64,000 nt of DNA, from the NCBI GenBank assembly GCA_002502095.1, contig DAPJ01000022.1:1-64000 (forward strand), written 5' to 3'. This DNA is from Euryarchaeota archaeon UBA62. Lineage in GTDB: Archaea; Thermoplasmatota; Poseidoniia; Poseidoniales; Thalassarchaeaceae. Within the stretch, counting starts at the first letter, position 1, and every line of letters begins with the position of its first letter. The position numbers and the translations under genes were made by a program. Below the pieces are notes generated by a model, which was not told the origin of the DNA, searched no databases, and worked only from the letters and a program-made list of their open reading frames with translations. Of this stretch, positions 8,603 through 19,012 are shown in pieces.

Positions 8603-9628
8603 TCAGATATTCGGAGCCCTTCCTCTCATCATTCTCCTCCATAGTGGAGGAAATAGACATGGCCACCAGCATGCGTAGTATCCTGATGGCAATCTGGGAG
8701 CGTCTTGATACGGCCTAAGTTTCCAGAAAGGAACAGATGCGTGGAGATGGTGATCAGAATGCCTAGTCAGCTCCAGGAGACTCCACCTAGACCATCTAGC
8801 CTCTGTATTCCAAGCGTGTCCTTCTTCGAACCTCCCTCCATTCTCTCTCCTCAGTCCCCAGTGGCGTATGTAATTGACATATTCGAGGGTGAGTATAGCA
8901 ATACCTGAGGCTATTATCCAACCAATTAGAACGGGTGCCGCCCAGTAAATCCCTGCATAGTGCAAGATAACCAGAATTGATACACACAGCAATTGGAGGG
9001 CGAGGCCCCTCCATGATGGATTTCTGAAACCAGTTCTGCCCTTCCTGTTGTGTACCCTGACAGAAGATAGGAATTGTCCAGGTATGGTTCTAACCCAGAA
9101 TGACCAGATGCTCTGCTCGTAGGTCGCACTGGCTGGGTCTTTGTCTGTAGCTACGTTCTTGTGATGATTATGATTGTGCTCAGTAGTGAAATGAGTGTAG
9201 TTTATACTGAAAAGAAGGGCTCTCGCCAATCTCCACCCAGGACTTTTGGGCCTCTGGTGCCCTAGCTCATGTGCGGTAACAATAGCCGAGGCGGCTGCAA
9301 CCAGACCTGTTGATAGAGATGCTGCTAACAGCCAGCGGGTAATTCCCTCGCTTGCGACGAAGTAGAAGAACGTCGCCAGCATCACGAAGTGCAATATTCC
9401 ATGGACCCAGAGTAGCCTCTCAAAGGGAGTACCGGACTCTCGAGGGGGTCTAGGCGACTCCGACTCCCCGAAGAGGACATCAAGGATGGGGCTCAATACC
9501 CAAATGAACAGAACGCCGGACAGGGTGTAGGCACCACCTAACACATTTCCAGTAATTGCTAGCATGGGACTTATGAGTCCCAGTAGGTGAACAGACCAAG
9601 GTTCCGGAGCCAGCGTAGTGTCACTCAT
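8603..9628 (-). CDS. AlkB-like membrane non-heme di-iron hydroxylase (alkane 1-monooxygenase / desaturase family)
   Basis: The protein has 341 residues and about six hydrophobic helices. All AlkB-type histidine clusters are present: HELGH at 120-124, EHNHNHH at 150-156 followed by KNVATDKDPAS, NYIRHWGL at 252-259 and LTRHSDHH at 287-294, then RPYQDAPRLPSGY. This order and spacing are those of alkane 1-monooxygenases and xylene monooxygenases, which hydroxylate terminal carbons with O2 and electrons from rubredoxin. In AlkB the third box usually reads NYIEHYG; here Glu is Arg255 and Tyr is Trp257. The protein is shorter than typical AlkB (~400), and no rubredoxin is seen nearby. The start overlaps the msrA stop by 8 bases (ATG inside), so it is co-translated with msrA and guaB. 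A natural lipid or hydrocarbon substrate is inferred only. Confidence 0.85.
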   Translation of the reverse strand: MSDTTLAPEPWSVHLLGLISPMLAITGNVLGGAYTLSGVLFIWVLSPILDVLFGESESPRPPRESGTPFERLLWVHGILHFVMLATFFYFVASEGITRWLLAASLSTGLVAAASAIVTAHELGHQRPKSPGWRLARALLFSINYTHFTTEHNHNHHKNVATDKDPASATYEQSIWSFWVRTIPGQFLSSVRVHNRKGRTGFRNPSWRGLALQLLCVSILVILHYAGIYWAAPVLIGWIIASGIAILTLEYVNYIRHWGLRRENGGRFEEGHAWNTEARWSRWSLLELTRHSDHHLHASVPFWKLRPYQDAPRLPSGYYACWWPCLFPPLWRRMMRGRAPNI

Positions 9629-10142
9629 ACAGGTGAGCGTGTTTGGCCCTAGTCTTTGCTACTTTTGGAGCCACGATCACCATACAGTAAGGATTCGACG
9701 GGTTGTTCTTGAAGTAGTCGTGATGGTATTTTTCTGCTACAAAGAAGTTCTTGAGTGGTGAAACCTCGGTCACAATTTCACTAGAATACACATCACTCAT
9801 CTCATGTATCACTGAATATGAGTCCCTTCTCTGGGACTCTGAATTATAGAAAATTACGCTTCTGTAATGAGGCCCGATATCATTTCCTTGTCTATTCAGC
9901 TGAGTCGGGTCATGGCATGTGAAGAATACCTCCAAAAGAGATATCCTATCAATCTTTGATGGATCAAAAATCACCTTGACTACCTCTGCATGGCCCGTTC
10001 GCTTCCCACAGACCTGCTCATAGGTGGGATTCTCGACATGACCTCCTGAATATCCAGGAGTAACCTCTGAAACCCCTCTCAGTCCGATTAGTGCCTCCTC
10101 CACACACCAGAAACAGCCTCCACCGAGAACGATCTCCTCCAG
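9621..10142 (-). CDS. msrA: Peptide methionine-(S)-sulfoxide reductase, probable CTG start
   Basis: The protein reduces methionine-S-sulfoxide in proteins and protects against oxidants. The catalytic box GGGCFWCVEEAL, the SGGHVENPTYEQVCG..GHAEVV motif and KYHHDYF are all present. No ATG, GTG or TTG precedes the catalytic Cys: an in-frame TAA lies just upstream, and the first GTG (10103) comes after CFWC. The only near-cognate candidate is CTG at 10142, which gives 173 residues starting MEEIVLGGGCFWC. A Shine-Dalgarno-like AGGAG sits just upstream, inside the guaB stop region. Alternatives are an ATG at 10150 in another frame with a frameshift, or a sequence error. It lies directly after guaB and overlaps the alkB-like gene. 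Confidence 0.88.
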   Translation of the reverse strand: MEEIVLGGGCFWCVEEALIGLRGVSEVTPGYSGGHVENPTYEQVCGKRTGHAEVVKVIFDPSKIDRISLLEVFFTCHDPTQLNRQGNDIGPHYRSVIFYNSESQRRDSYSVIHEMSDVYSSEIVTEVSPLKNFFVAEKYHHDYFKNNPSNPYCMVIVAPKVAKTRAKHAHLYE

Positions 10143-10146
10143 AGAA

Positions 10147-11706
<1,560 letters not shown>

Positions 11707-11708
11707 CT

Positions 11709-12329
11709 ATGAGAGTAGAGTCTCCGTACTCTCCAATCTCTGAACCATCGTCGTGGTGGCTAAAGGGACTAGCTATTTTCATGGGAGTTATTTCACTTTT
11801 CATGGTTTTAGGAACATTTTCCGCGATTGCATCGCCAGTTCTTGTGGATAGGCTGTTACCAGACAATTACGAAGAAATAGAGCCTTATCCAGTGAATGGT
11901 TCTGAGGAGGAGAAAGCTGAATGGGGGGAGAATGAAGTATTCTGGGATGAGTTGGTCGAGTATTATGATGAGATGATGGGATTGGTAGAACTACAAGGAT
12001 TACACAGTGCGATCCTAGCATTTGTAGGACTCTTCAGTACTGTGGTTCTTTGGAAAGGGGACAGGGAGCTTGGAATAAAGCTGGTTGGAGCTTGGATAGG
12101 GATTAATACCCTGGGCGGCGCTGGGCTTTTTTGGATGATGTCTAGGATCGGATTTATACCTGATTTTGCTAATAGTAACCAAGACGTTGAGGTAATTGAT
12201 CTATCTTTCATAGAAAACCTAACATTGGTCATAGGAGGGGGTCAGATAATCATTTGCAATGGGATTTTTCTTGCAATCTTGGCCCTAGTTTCCATGAAGT
12301 CCAAGCCAGAGGTTGTACTAAGAGAATAG
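11709..12329 (+). CDS. Hypothetical membrane protein, ~4 TM
   Basis: The protein has 206 residues with no family recognised. TM1 (LAIFMGVISLFMVLGTFSAIA) is followed by a ~50-residue acidic extracellular-type loop (EEIEPYPVNGSEEEKAEWGEN). Three more helices follow: LHSAILAFVGLFSTVVLW, IKLVGAWIGINTLGGAGLFWMM and a last one near ..IIICNGIFLAILALVSM. The ATG lies about 25 bases after a TATA-like element, consistent with a leaderless message. It is divergent from guaB. Function unknown. Confidence 0.6.
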   Translation: MRVESPYSPISEPSSWWLKGLAIFMGVISLFMVLGTFSAIASPVLVDRLLPDNYEEIEPYPVNGSEEEKAEWGENEVFWDELVEYYDEMMGLVELQGLHSAILAFVGLFSTVVLWKGDRELGIKLVGAWIGINTLGGAGLFWMMSRIGFIPDFANSNQDVEVIDLSFIENLTLVIGGGQIIICNGIFLAILALVSMKSKPEVVLRE

Positions 12330-12386
12330 TCTTCTCGAATGGATAAGCCATTACATTGAAGAGCCCTCCTCTCTAGATTGGCCCTC

Positions 12387-12722
12387 ATGGAACAAGTAGT
12401 GAATGGCATCCTGGTGGTCAATACAGAGACTATCCCAGGCAAGGTGATTACCGAAGCGATGGGAGTAGTTAGTGGATCGACAGTGAGGGCAAAAAACGTT
12501 GGAAAGGATATCTTTGCCGGATTGAAGAATATTGTAGGTGGTGAGTTGACTCAATACACCGAGCTTCTTCAGGAGTCTCGCAATGAGGCAGTCGGAAGAA
12601 TGGTGGCGGATGCGATATCAATTGGGGCCACGGCAGTTGTCAATGTCAGATTCGCTACCTCAGCTATCACGTCTGGAGCCGCCGAGCTATTCGCTTATGG
12701 AACTGCGGTCAAATACGAATAG
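12387..12722 (+). CDS. YbjQ/UPF0145 family protein
   Basis: The protein has 111 residues (ATG at 12387; a TTG at 12378 would add three). The family pattern is clear: VNTETIPGKVITEAMGVVSGSTVRAKN, GLKNIVGGELTQYTELLQESRNEAVGRM, AISIGATAVVNVRFATS and a final ELFAYGTAVKYE. YbjQ proteins form pentamers of small alpha/beta subunits. Their role is not established, and older annotations call them heavy-metal-binding. A membrane-anchored paralogue follows 10 bases downstream. Confidence 0.88.
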   Translation: MEQVVNGILVVNTETIPGKVITEAMGVVSGSTVRAKNVGKDIFAGLKNIVGGELTQYTELLQESRNEAVGRMVADAISIGATAVVNVRFATSAITSGAAELFAYGTAVKYE

Positions 12723-12732
12723 GTGTGGAACA

Positions 12733-13362
12733 ATGAAGACCACCAATGTCAATTTCAGATTCTTCTGTATATTTTCCATATTGGCATTTTTGCTATTCTC
12801 GATTAATGTGGCTGCTCAGAGTGATACGGGGGACGGAAGGAGTTTCCCGTTAGTTGTCGTTTTCCTACTCCCCTTCATTGTCCTAGCTTTATTTGGGATA
12901 ATTTGGGCGATTGTCTATCCGATAATGTTCCTATGGGGGGCAGTATCCAGCAGTGGAAATGTAGAACGGATGCATGAAGATGCGAATCGAAGGAAAATGT
13001 CACTTAGACAGAGAAGGGGAAGAGAGATTCTGAATACCATCGATGGAGGATATAGGAGAAATGCCTCCAGTGTCGGGCTAGTTCACGCCAACGGTGTGTT
13101 CGGACCCAGTCACTGGCATCTAATGATTGGATTCCTCAACAATCTTATTGGAGGGAGCGTGACTGTTTTCCAGCAGGTAATATCTGCGGGGAGGGCCGAG
13201 GTTATGCAGAGATTACGAGATCAAGCCGAAGCTGAGGGATGGGATGAGGTCATTAACGTCAGAATAGATACTGCTAACATGACTCCTCAATCATCGAACA
13301 GTAAGAATACTGTCAGAGGAGTGGAGATTTTTGCATATGGTACCGGAATTAAGTACGAGTGA
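12733..13362 (+). CDS. Membrane-anchored YbjQ-like paralogue
   Basis: The protein has 209 residues from ATG 12733; earlier in-frame starts lie inside the preceding gene. N-terminal hydrophobic segments (FFCIFSILAFLLFSINVAAQ and VVVFLLPFIVLALFGIIWAIVYPIMFLWG) precede a charged linker (MHEDANRRKMSLRQRRGRE) and a C-terminal YbjQ-like domain. That domain keeps GFLNNLIGGSVTVFQQVISAGRAEVMQRL, AEGWDEVINVRIDTA and VEIFAYGTGIKYE. The two tandem genes end in almost the same motif (FAYGT-[AG]-[VI]-KYE), so they are paralogues and may form a mixed complex with one subunit at the membrane. That complex is inference. Confidence 0.75.
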   Translation: MKTTNVNFRFFCIFSILAFLLFSINVAAQSDTGDGRSFPLVVVFLLPFIVLALFGIIWAIVYPIMFLWGAVSSSGNVERMHEDANRRKMSLRQRRGREILNTIDGGYRRNASSVGLVHANGVFGPSHWHLMIGFLNNLIGGSVTVFQQVISAGRAEVMQRLRDQAEAEGWDEVINVRIDTANMTPQSSNSKNTVRGVEIFAYGTGIKYE

Positions 13363-13435
13363 GGGTTGATATCTACTTACTCATACGCAGGCTCCTCGAC
13401 ACGTCCCCTCTGCGGGATACGGAGTGGGGATCATC

Positions 13436-14452
13436 ATGCAAGGACACGTGACCAAGATAGAGCCTAGAATAGCGGCAAAGCTCTCCAAGCAGAAATATCA
13501 GCTGGTTGGCGAGCATGGTGGCGTGAAAGTATGCCATTGGACCAAGCAGAGTCTAATTGCAGATCGTTCTTGCTACAAGGGCACATTCTACGGGATAGAA
13601 AGTCACGGGTGTATGCAGATGGCACCAAATGTGGATACATGCAATCTTGGATGCACCTACTGCTGGAGAGAGCCTCATTCCGATTCTCTCAACAAGATTG
13701 ACGATGACCCATATGAGTTGTATCTAGAGTCTGTGAAAGCCCACAGAAGACTTCTGACGGGCTTTGGAGGCAATCCGAAGGCGGACAAGGAGAAGTTTCT
13801 TGATGCTCAGAACCCCAAGCATGTTGCTATCTCTCTGAACGGTGAGCCTACGCTGTATTCAAGATTAGGTGAATTCTTGGAGGTTTGTCACAATCATGGA
13901 ACGTCCACTTTCCTAGTGACCAATGGGAGCCTCCCGAAGGTAATTGAGAATCTTGACCCACTGCCCACTCAGCTCTATGTTTCAGTAGATGCCCCTAACA
14001 AGGAGATTTTCGACAGGCTATGCAAACCTAAATTCGACCAAGGGGCCTTTCACAAGCTTGAAGAGACTCTGGAATTATTGCCTAGTCTAGATACGAGAAC
14101 GGTTTGTAGGCACACGCTGATCAAACACGAGTCTATGGGATTCCACGAGGACTACGCTAGACTGGATAATATTGCTGATCCTAATTTCATCGAGGCGAAG
14201 GGTTATGTCAATGTGGGGAACAGTAGAAACAATCTCTCAATTGAGAATATGCCGACACATCAGGAGATTCTTGAATTCTCTGAAAAGCTGGCACCAATGG
14301 TTGGACGGGAGGTTCTTTCAGACAGGAGGGAGAGTAGGGTCGCCCTCATAGGAAAGGAGATGATTCCAGTCGAGCTACCCATCGCCAAAACGGAGCTACC
14401 AAAGAACCTCGGGATAGCCAAGCCACAGAGGTTCCTACTTCCTCAGGCTTGA
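13436..14452 (+). CDS. taw1: 4-demethylwyosine synthase, radical SAM (Taw1/TYW1)
   Basis: The protein has 338 residues from ATG 13436 (a GTG at 13424 is an alternative). It builds the tricyclic base 4-demethylwyosine on N1-methylguanosine-37 of tRNA-Phe from pyruvate, using SAM. The radical SAM motif is C-N-L-G-C-T-Y-C (C69, C73, C76). Three more cysteines at 33, 46 and 59 (13-residue spacing) match the second 4Fe-4S cluster of archaeal TYW1. The conserved segments GTFYGIESHGCMQMAP, HVAISLNGEPTLY, FLVTNGSLP and YVSVDAPNK are all seen. The next step is covered by the Taw2-like protein at 3773. It is convergent with the ABC ATPase gene, overlapping it by 10 bases. Confidence 0.95.
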   Translation: MQGHVTKIEPRIAAKLSKQKYQLVGEHGGVKVCHWTKQSLIADRSCYKGTFYGIESHGCMQMAPNVDTCNLGCTYCWREPHSDSLNKIDDDPYELYLESVKAHRRLLTGFGGNPKADKEKFLDAQNPKHVAISLNGEPTLYSRLGEFLEVCHNHGTSTFLVTNGSLPKVIENLDPLPTQLYVSVDAPNKEIFDRLCKPKFDQGAFHKLEETLELLPSLDTRTVCRHTLIKHESMGFHEDYARLDNIADPNFIEAKGYVNVGNSRNNLSIENMPTHQEILEFSEKLAPMVGREVLSDRRESRVALIGKEMIPVELPIAKTELPKNLGIAKPQRFLLPQA

Positions 14453-15438
14453 ATCATGGGCCTACTGGAACCACATTCAGGACATAGTTGATCCTTTGAG
14501 TCTGAGTAGTCATGATTACAAGCAGGACAGGTTGGTGCTAGCACTCTCTTAATCTTGGATGACACCTCTATTTTCTCGTCTTCAACCCTCTCCAGCTTCA
14601 GGGAATCTCTGTCCGCATCAGGGACATCGAATCTACCCGGCCCACCTAGCTTTAGAAGGAGGTCTGGAGGTAGTGTTATTGTACCGGTTTCATCTATAAT
14701 CAGTTCTCTAGTATCTGAGAGATCTGCCATATCGAAATCGGTTCCATGTTGCGCGACGAACCTTCCGTCTCTAAGCTCTAAGGACCTCTCGCAGAAGTAT
14801 GCTACGTCCCTGTTGTGAGTCACAAGCAAGAATGCCACATTCTCTTCCTTATGCAGCCTCTCGAACAGCTCCAGAACCTCTCTGCTGGTTATAGGATCCA
14901 ATGCACCGGTTGGCTCATCCGCCAGAATTAGCTTTGGGTTGGTTATTAGTGCCCTAGCTATGGCTACTCGTTGTTGCTCCCCTCCAGAAAGTTGCTCCGG
15001 CATTCCCATCCACCTGTCTCCCATCGCTAGTTTCTCAAGTAGCTCCATTGCCTTGGCCCTAGCTGGACCTGGCATCACCCCCTGGTGCCTGAGTGGTTGT
15101 GCAACATTATCTAACGCATTTAGATCAGGGAGTAAATTTGAGTCTTGGAAGATGAAAGAGACTGTTTCCTGCCGAAGTTTTACGAGCTCATTACCAGTCA
15201 TCCTGATCATCTCTCTGCCCCCTAATGAAACCGAACCGGATGATGGTTTCATTAGCCCACCTAGGCACTTCAGAAGAGTGGACTTACCTGATCCCGAGGG
15301 CCCGATTACAGCTACGGCCTCGCCCTCCTTGATTCTGACATTGAGGCCTCTCAAGGCGACAACGTTCCCCTCGAGACTCAGGCTTTCGTAGATATGGTAC
15401 ATATTTTTGGCTTCCAGAATTACCAAGCTTTCGTCCAT
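14443..15438 (-). CDS. ABC transporter ATPase, LolD/MacB type, with C-terminal zinc ribbon
   Basis: The protein has 331 residues. Walker A is GPSGSGKST (near 42-50), with signature [15 protein letters not shown], Walker [10 protein letters not shown] and the H-loop VTHNRD. The ATPase core ends near residue 220. A ~110-residue extension follows and closes with a four-cysteine zinc ribbon (CPACNHDYSDSKDQLCPECG), which LolD/MacB proteins normally lack. It is the second, different ATPase beside a single giant permease (4 bases upstream), which suggests an asymmetric ATPase pair, one subunit per permease half. The zinc ribbon may regulate or dock partners (inference). Confidence 0.9.
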   Translation of the reverse strand: MDESLVILEAKNMYHIYESLSLEGNVVALRGLNVRIKEGEAVAVIGPSGSGKSTLLKCLGGLMKPSSGSVSLGGREMIRMTGNELVKLRQETVSFIFQDSNLLPDLNALDNVAQPLRHQGVMPGPARAKAMELLEKLAMGDRWMGMPEQLSGGEQQRVAIARALITNPKLILADEPTGALDPITSREVLELFERLHKEENVAFLLVTHNRDVAYFCERSLELRDGRFVAQHGTDFDMADLSDTRELIIDETGTITLPPDLLLKLGGPGRFDVPDADRDSLKLERVEDEKIEVSSKIKRVLAPTCPACNHDYSDSKDQLCPECGSSRPMIQA

Positions 15439-15442
15439 TCTA

Positions 15443-18400
15443 TTACTCCCCCTTCAGAACTATGGCAAGATCGGACTTCAACGCCCTCCTTGTGGTGAAA
15501 AGCAATGCTATCACAACAGCGACTAGGACGGAAGCGTTGACGAGTATCAGCTCAGTCCACGGCCAGACCAAATCTCTATCTATCGGAGCGCTTTGACCTA
15601 GGAAAATCTGGAAGATGAATCCAAAGACTCCGAAGAACCCATTGAAAGCTTCGGATATTGCAAGGCCAAGTATTACTCCCAGTCCCATACTAACTAGCAA
15701 GATAGCCATGATTTCAAACAAAACCAGTCTCATTACCTGTTGTGGACTAGCTCCTATTGCCTGAAGGATGGCTAGTTCTTTCTTCCTCTGCGATAGGACC
15801 AGGGAGAGGAATACGAAGGCTGAAGCGATTGATGCTAGAGAAGCTACCACGAATTGTAGACTCAGAAGACCTGGGGTTCCAAAGATTAGTCCTCCTGTCC
15901 TCTCGTTGGCCTCATGATTCGTTCCCCAGTTACTGGATGATGCCACTCCAACACCATTGGATACCTCGACTCCTAGTGTCTTCAAAGCGTCCTTACAGTC
16001 TTTCTGGGTCTCATCACAAAGTTCGAAGAACCATCGATTGGACGTGTAAGAATCTACTGCATTTTGACCTAGAAGTTCTTTGTAGGTAGCCTCTCCAATG
16101 ACTATTGCCTGATTTGCTTCAGAAGATTGTAGTCCTGGGACCCACCTGTGCCCACCCATGTAGGTAATTTCTACCCCAGTAACAGTAGTAGTGATGATTG
16201 GGTTCATGTCGCTGTCTAAACCACCAAAACTGTATGATGTATACTCTATGCTTGTGTTGGATCCTATGTCATTTCTAGAGATATCAAGTTGACTTCTGGC
16301 AGAAGAACCAGCGGTAAATCCGAAGGATGACCACTGAGCCGATACCAAATCAATATCATCCTCTGGGATGGTCTGCTCATCCCATTGGAGAGTATTCTCA
16401 TGCCCGTCAAATAGAATCCAGGTCCTAAGGAGAGAGCCTTCCCCTTTCTGGTTGGTGAATATGTCACCCACTGAAGTCACATAGTCTATTGAGTCGATCT
16501 CGGACTCTCCAGCCCTCTGGATTGCCAGAGTCACTTCTTCCATTGCACGTTGCTGGGAAACCGGCTCTTCAAACTGAACCTGTAGGTCTGCACCTGTCTG
16601 AGCCGAGGTTGTCCTCTCATCTACTAATGTACCAGTGTACCCCTGTACAGCGGCCACTGTTACTATCGACAGTGTTAGTAGAAGGATTATTGCTAGCCTG
16701 TTCACTGACTCGCTTGATCCAGATCCCTTCAGTCCTCTCTTGATATCAGTTAGGACCGGGCTCCAGCCGAACAGAGTGGTGAAAATCCTTGGTCCGGACG
16801 CGCCGATCCTTCCCAGTACTAGTGCACCCCCTATCCATAGGAAGAATGGGCCAAAGAGGAATAACAGTCCGTCTACGATGAAGTTTGAGCTAAATCCATC
16901 ATCGGTAATTGGTCCGAAGCCCCCATTGCTTTCTATCCAACTCTCGAGGAATGAGAGGATTCCAACAAAGAATATTATCAGATGTAGCCATAGCCTTGAC
17001 TTCTTTCTTGTGGCGACTCTCCTTACTCCCTCATCGATTTCAATGCTGAGGAAGTCTTTGGTCCTGGAGTTTCCGAACAATAGGGTAAGCCCCACGGTTA
17101 CCGTGAATATAAGGAGAGTAACGAGGCCACTAAGGGTTGGAACGACTCTGAAGTCGCTTCTCTCGAATGCCATGAATCCGACAGCATCCAGAACAACTGG
17201 AACCGAGGCCATCGCTAGGAGGTATCCCGTAAACCACCCAATGACGCCCACCACAGCCAGTTCCCTGAGTATCATAGAGGTCAGGCCAGACTCCGTTCCT
17301 CCGATTACCCTGTGAATCGAAATCTCCCTTCTCCTCTGTTCCAATGATAGGACTAGGCCATAAATGAGGACTGAGAACGAAAGGACGACTATCGGTATCA
17401 TCAGTATGTAATCGAACACGCTGATTATCCCGAGGAAAATGTTCAGGAAGCCTATCGTTCCCGAAATCAGATCATTGTACTCAATCATTATGTCATTACC
17501 AGCTGTGTAGTTTACTCCTTCGATATCCCCTTTCAGACCGTCTAACCAATCTGTGGCTGCCCTGGTGGAAGACGCGGGGAGCTCGTTTCTATCTATGGCG
17601 ATACCGAGATAACCGTGGTCATTGTTCATCAGAGTGAGCTTCTGATCCTCAGTAAGTACCGAATCTGATACCATTATTGGGTTGAAAAGCAAAGTGGGGT
17701 TTCCCGCTCCTCCTTCTTGATAAACCGCGACAACCTTCAGGTCGTATACCGTCATGTTCACCTGACAGTAGAGGTATCCTGATTCTTGGTTGAAGTACTC
17801 CTCACCGGGACAGTCATCGAAACCTGTGGCAATGGATGCGAATCCGAGATAATCGTAGGTGTAGGTGAAAGTCAGAGTATCTATGGTGTCGTTGACACCT
17901 ACCCCTGCCTTACTAGCGATCTCTGAAGGGAGGATGATAGAGCGATTTGCAGATGCTTCCTCGCCGGAGCTCGGCCATGAACCATATATCACTCGATTGG
18001 CATGTCGTTCGCCCAAATCTCCGTCCCATATACCGTCTCCATAGAATCTAATCGTCCTCTTGTCATTGATTGGCGGTCCTGAGTCGTATGCCTCTGGGTA
18101 GTCCCAACTGACATTAGTCCAGTCCCCAATGGTTCCTGTTGCGTCCACTGCATTGAGTGGTTGTGGAATTATACCTCCCTCATCAAAGAACCCGTTGACC
18201 CTGACTCCCTGTCTCCCAAACACTAGGCCACAATCAGAAATCTCTTCCATCTCTATCAACTCGGAGCAAGCTGACTCCCATAATGTTGAGTCGTTCGTCC
18301 TGCCCTCTGAATCTGGATCGGGGTCTTCTGCAAAGTCCACCTTGCCATCGAATATCTCCTCTTGGAGAGAGAACTGTAGGAATGCCCCACTGAGGCCTGC

Positions 18401-19012
18401 CGAGTAGGCTAGGACTGTTGTGATTACGAGTGAAGCTAGGAATACTCCTGCGAAAACTGCGAGGACCCTTTCTCTACCAATCCAAGCGCTTCTTGCGGAC
18501 ATAGACAAATTATCTGGAATTGCAGAAATAATCTCACGCATAGAGGCTTCTATGGGAGCATTTGTAGGTACAGCGCCATACTTGTTTTTGCTTGATTCTC
18601 CCTCTAAAAAGAGGAAGAAGCCAATAATGAGCAACCCTAGAACTGTGGGGGATAGAAGTAGCCACCAACCAGACCTACCTACATCATGCAACCTACGTAT
18701 AGTAACCGTTGTGAACGAAAAGAACAAGAATAGTTGTAGAAAAACGAGTAGATATAGCAGTGGCCCAATGATTAGAGTAGTAAACAATCCACTCCCTGCT
18801 GATTCCGCTACATCAGATAAGGCACCAGTGTAGAAGAAATTTACAATCACTAGGCCCGGTGCAAGAGGTAGGTAGTCGAGAAAGTTCCACCAGAATTCAG
18901 ATCTCGATGCTCTTCCGCTAAAATCTCCTGTCTTGACAAGACCTGTTTTTATTGCCTCAAGATAGGTCATGGACCTAGTGGGTCTGTGACTTTCTTGGTA
19001 GTAGAGATCCAT
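15443..19012 (-). CDS. Giant ABC permease: DUF805 domain fused to two FtsX-type modules
   Basis: The protein has 1,189 residues from ATG 19012, which shares a base with the TGA of the upstream ATPase (TGATG). Residues ~10-150 are a DUF805 membrane domain, with FSGRASRSEFWWNF and later IRRLHDVGRSGWWLLLSP and SKNKYGAVP. Then comes an MacB/FtsX permease module with a large extracellular domain (~230-520) and FtsX helices including LSLEQRRREISIHRVIGGT. A second extracellular domain follows, and a final FtsX block has SQRKKELAILQAIGASPQQV. Two QRR/K-E-I-[LI]-[IQ]-x-IG signatures show two FtsX repeats in one chain, like fused LolC/LolE halves. Cargo is unknown; family members move lipoproteins or peptides or act as mechanotransmitters. 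It is flanked by its two ATPase genes. Confidence 0.87.
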   Translation of the reverse strand: MDLYYQESHRPTRSMTYLEAIKTGLVKTGDFSGRASRSEFWWNFLDYLPLAPGLVIVNFFYTGALSDVAESAGSGLFTTLIIGPLLYLLVFLQLFLFFSFTTVTIRRLHDVGRSGWWLLLSPTVLGLLIIGFFLFLEGESSKNKYGAVPTNAPIEASMREIISAIPDNLSMSARSAWIGRERVLAVFAGVFLASLVITTVLAYSAGLSGAFLQFSLQEEIFDGKVDFAEDPDPDSEGRTNDSTLWESACSELIEMEEISDCGLVFGRQGVRVNGFFDEGGIIPQPLNAVDATGTIGDWTNVSWDYPEAYDSGPPINDKRTIRFYGDGIWDGDLGERHANRVIYGSWPSSGEEASANRSIILPSEIASKAGVGVNDTIDTLTFTYTYDYLGFASIATGFDDCPGEEYFNQESGYLYCQVNMTVYDLKVVAVYQEGGAGNPTLLFNPIMVSDSVLTEDQKLTLMNNDHGYLGIAIDRNELPASSTRAATDWLDGLKGDIEGVNYTAGNDIMIEYNDLISGTIGFLNIFLGIISVFDYILMIPIVVLSFSVLIYGLVLSLEQRRREISIHRVIGGTESGLTSMILRELAVVGVIGWFTGYLLAMASVPVVLDAVGFMAFERSDFRVVPTLSGLVTLLIFTVTVGLTLLFGNSRTKDFLSIEIDEGVRRVATRKKSRLWLHLIIFFVGILSFLESWIESNGGFGPITDDGFSSNFIVDGLLFLFGPFFLWIGGALVLGRIGASGPRIFTTLFGWSPVLTDIKRGLKGSGSSESVNRLAIILLLTLSIVTVAAVQGYTGTLVDERTTSAQTGADLQVQFEEPVSQQRAMEEVTLAIQRAGESEIDSIDYVTSVGDIFTNQKGEGSLLRTWILFDGHENTLQWDEQTIPEDDIDLVSAQWSSFGFTAGSSARSQLDISRNDIGSNTSIEYTSYSFGGLDSDMNPIITTTVTGVEITYMGGHRWVPGLQSSEANQAIVIGEATYKELLGQNAVDSYTSNRWFFELCDETQKDCKDALKTLGVEVSNGVGVASSSNWGTNHEANERTGGLIFGTPGLLSLQFVVASLASIASAFVFLSLVLSQRKKELAILQAIGASPQQVMRLVLFEIMAILLVSMGLGVILGLAISEAFNGFFGVFGFIFQIFLGQSAPIDRDLVWPWTELILVNASVLVAVVIALLFTTRRALKSDLAIVLKGE

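Noticed and set aside
16635..17315. A 226-codon open frame on the plus strand inside the ABC permease gene
   Set aside because: It is antisense to a well-supported FtsX permease, has no start signal and translates to a low-complexity Pro/Ser/Arg-rich sequence without domains.
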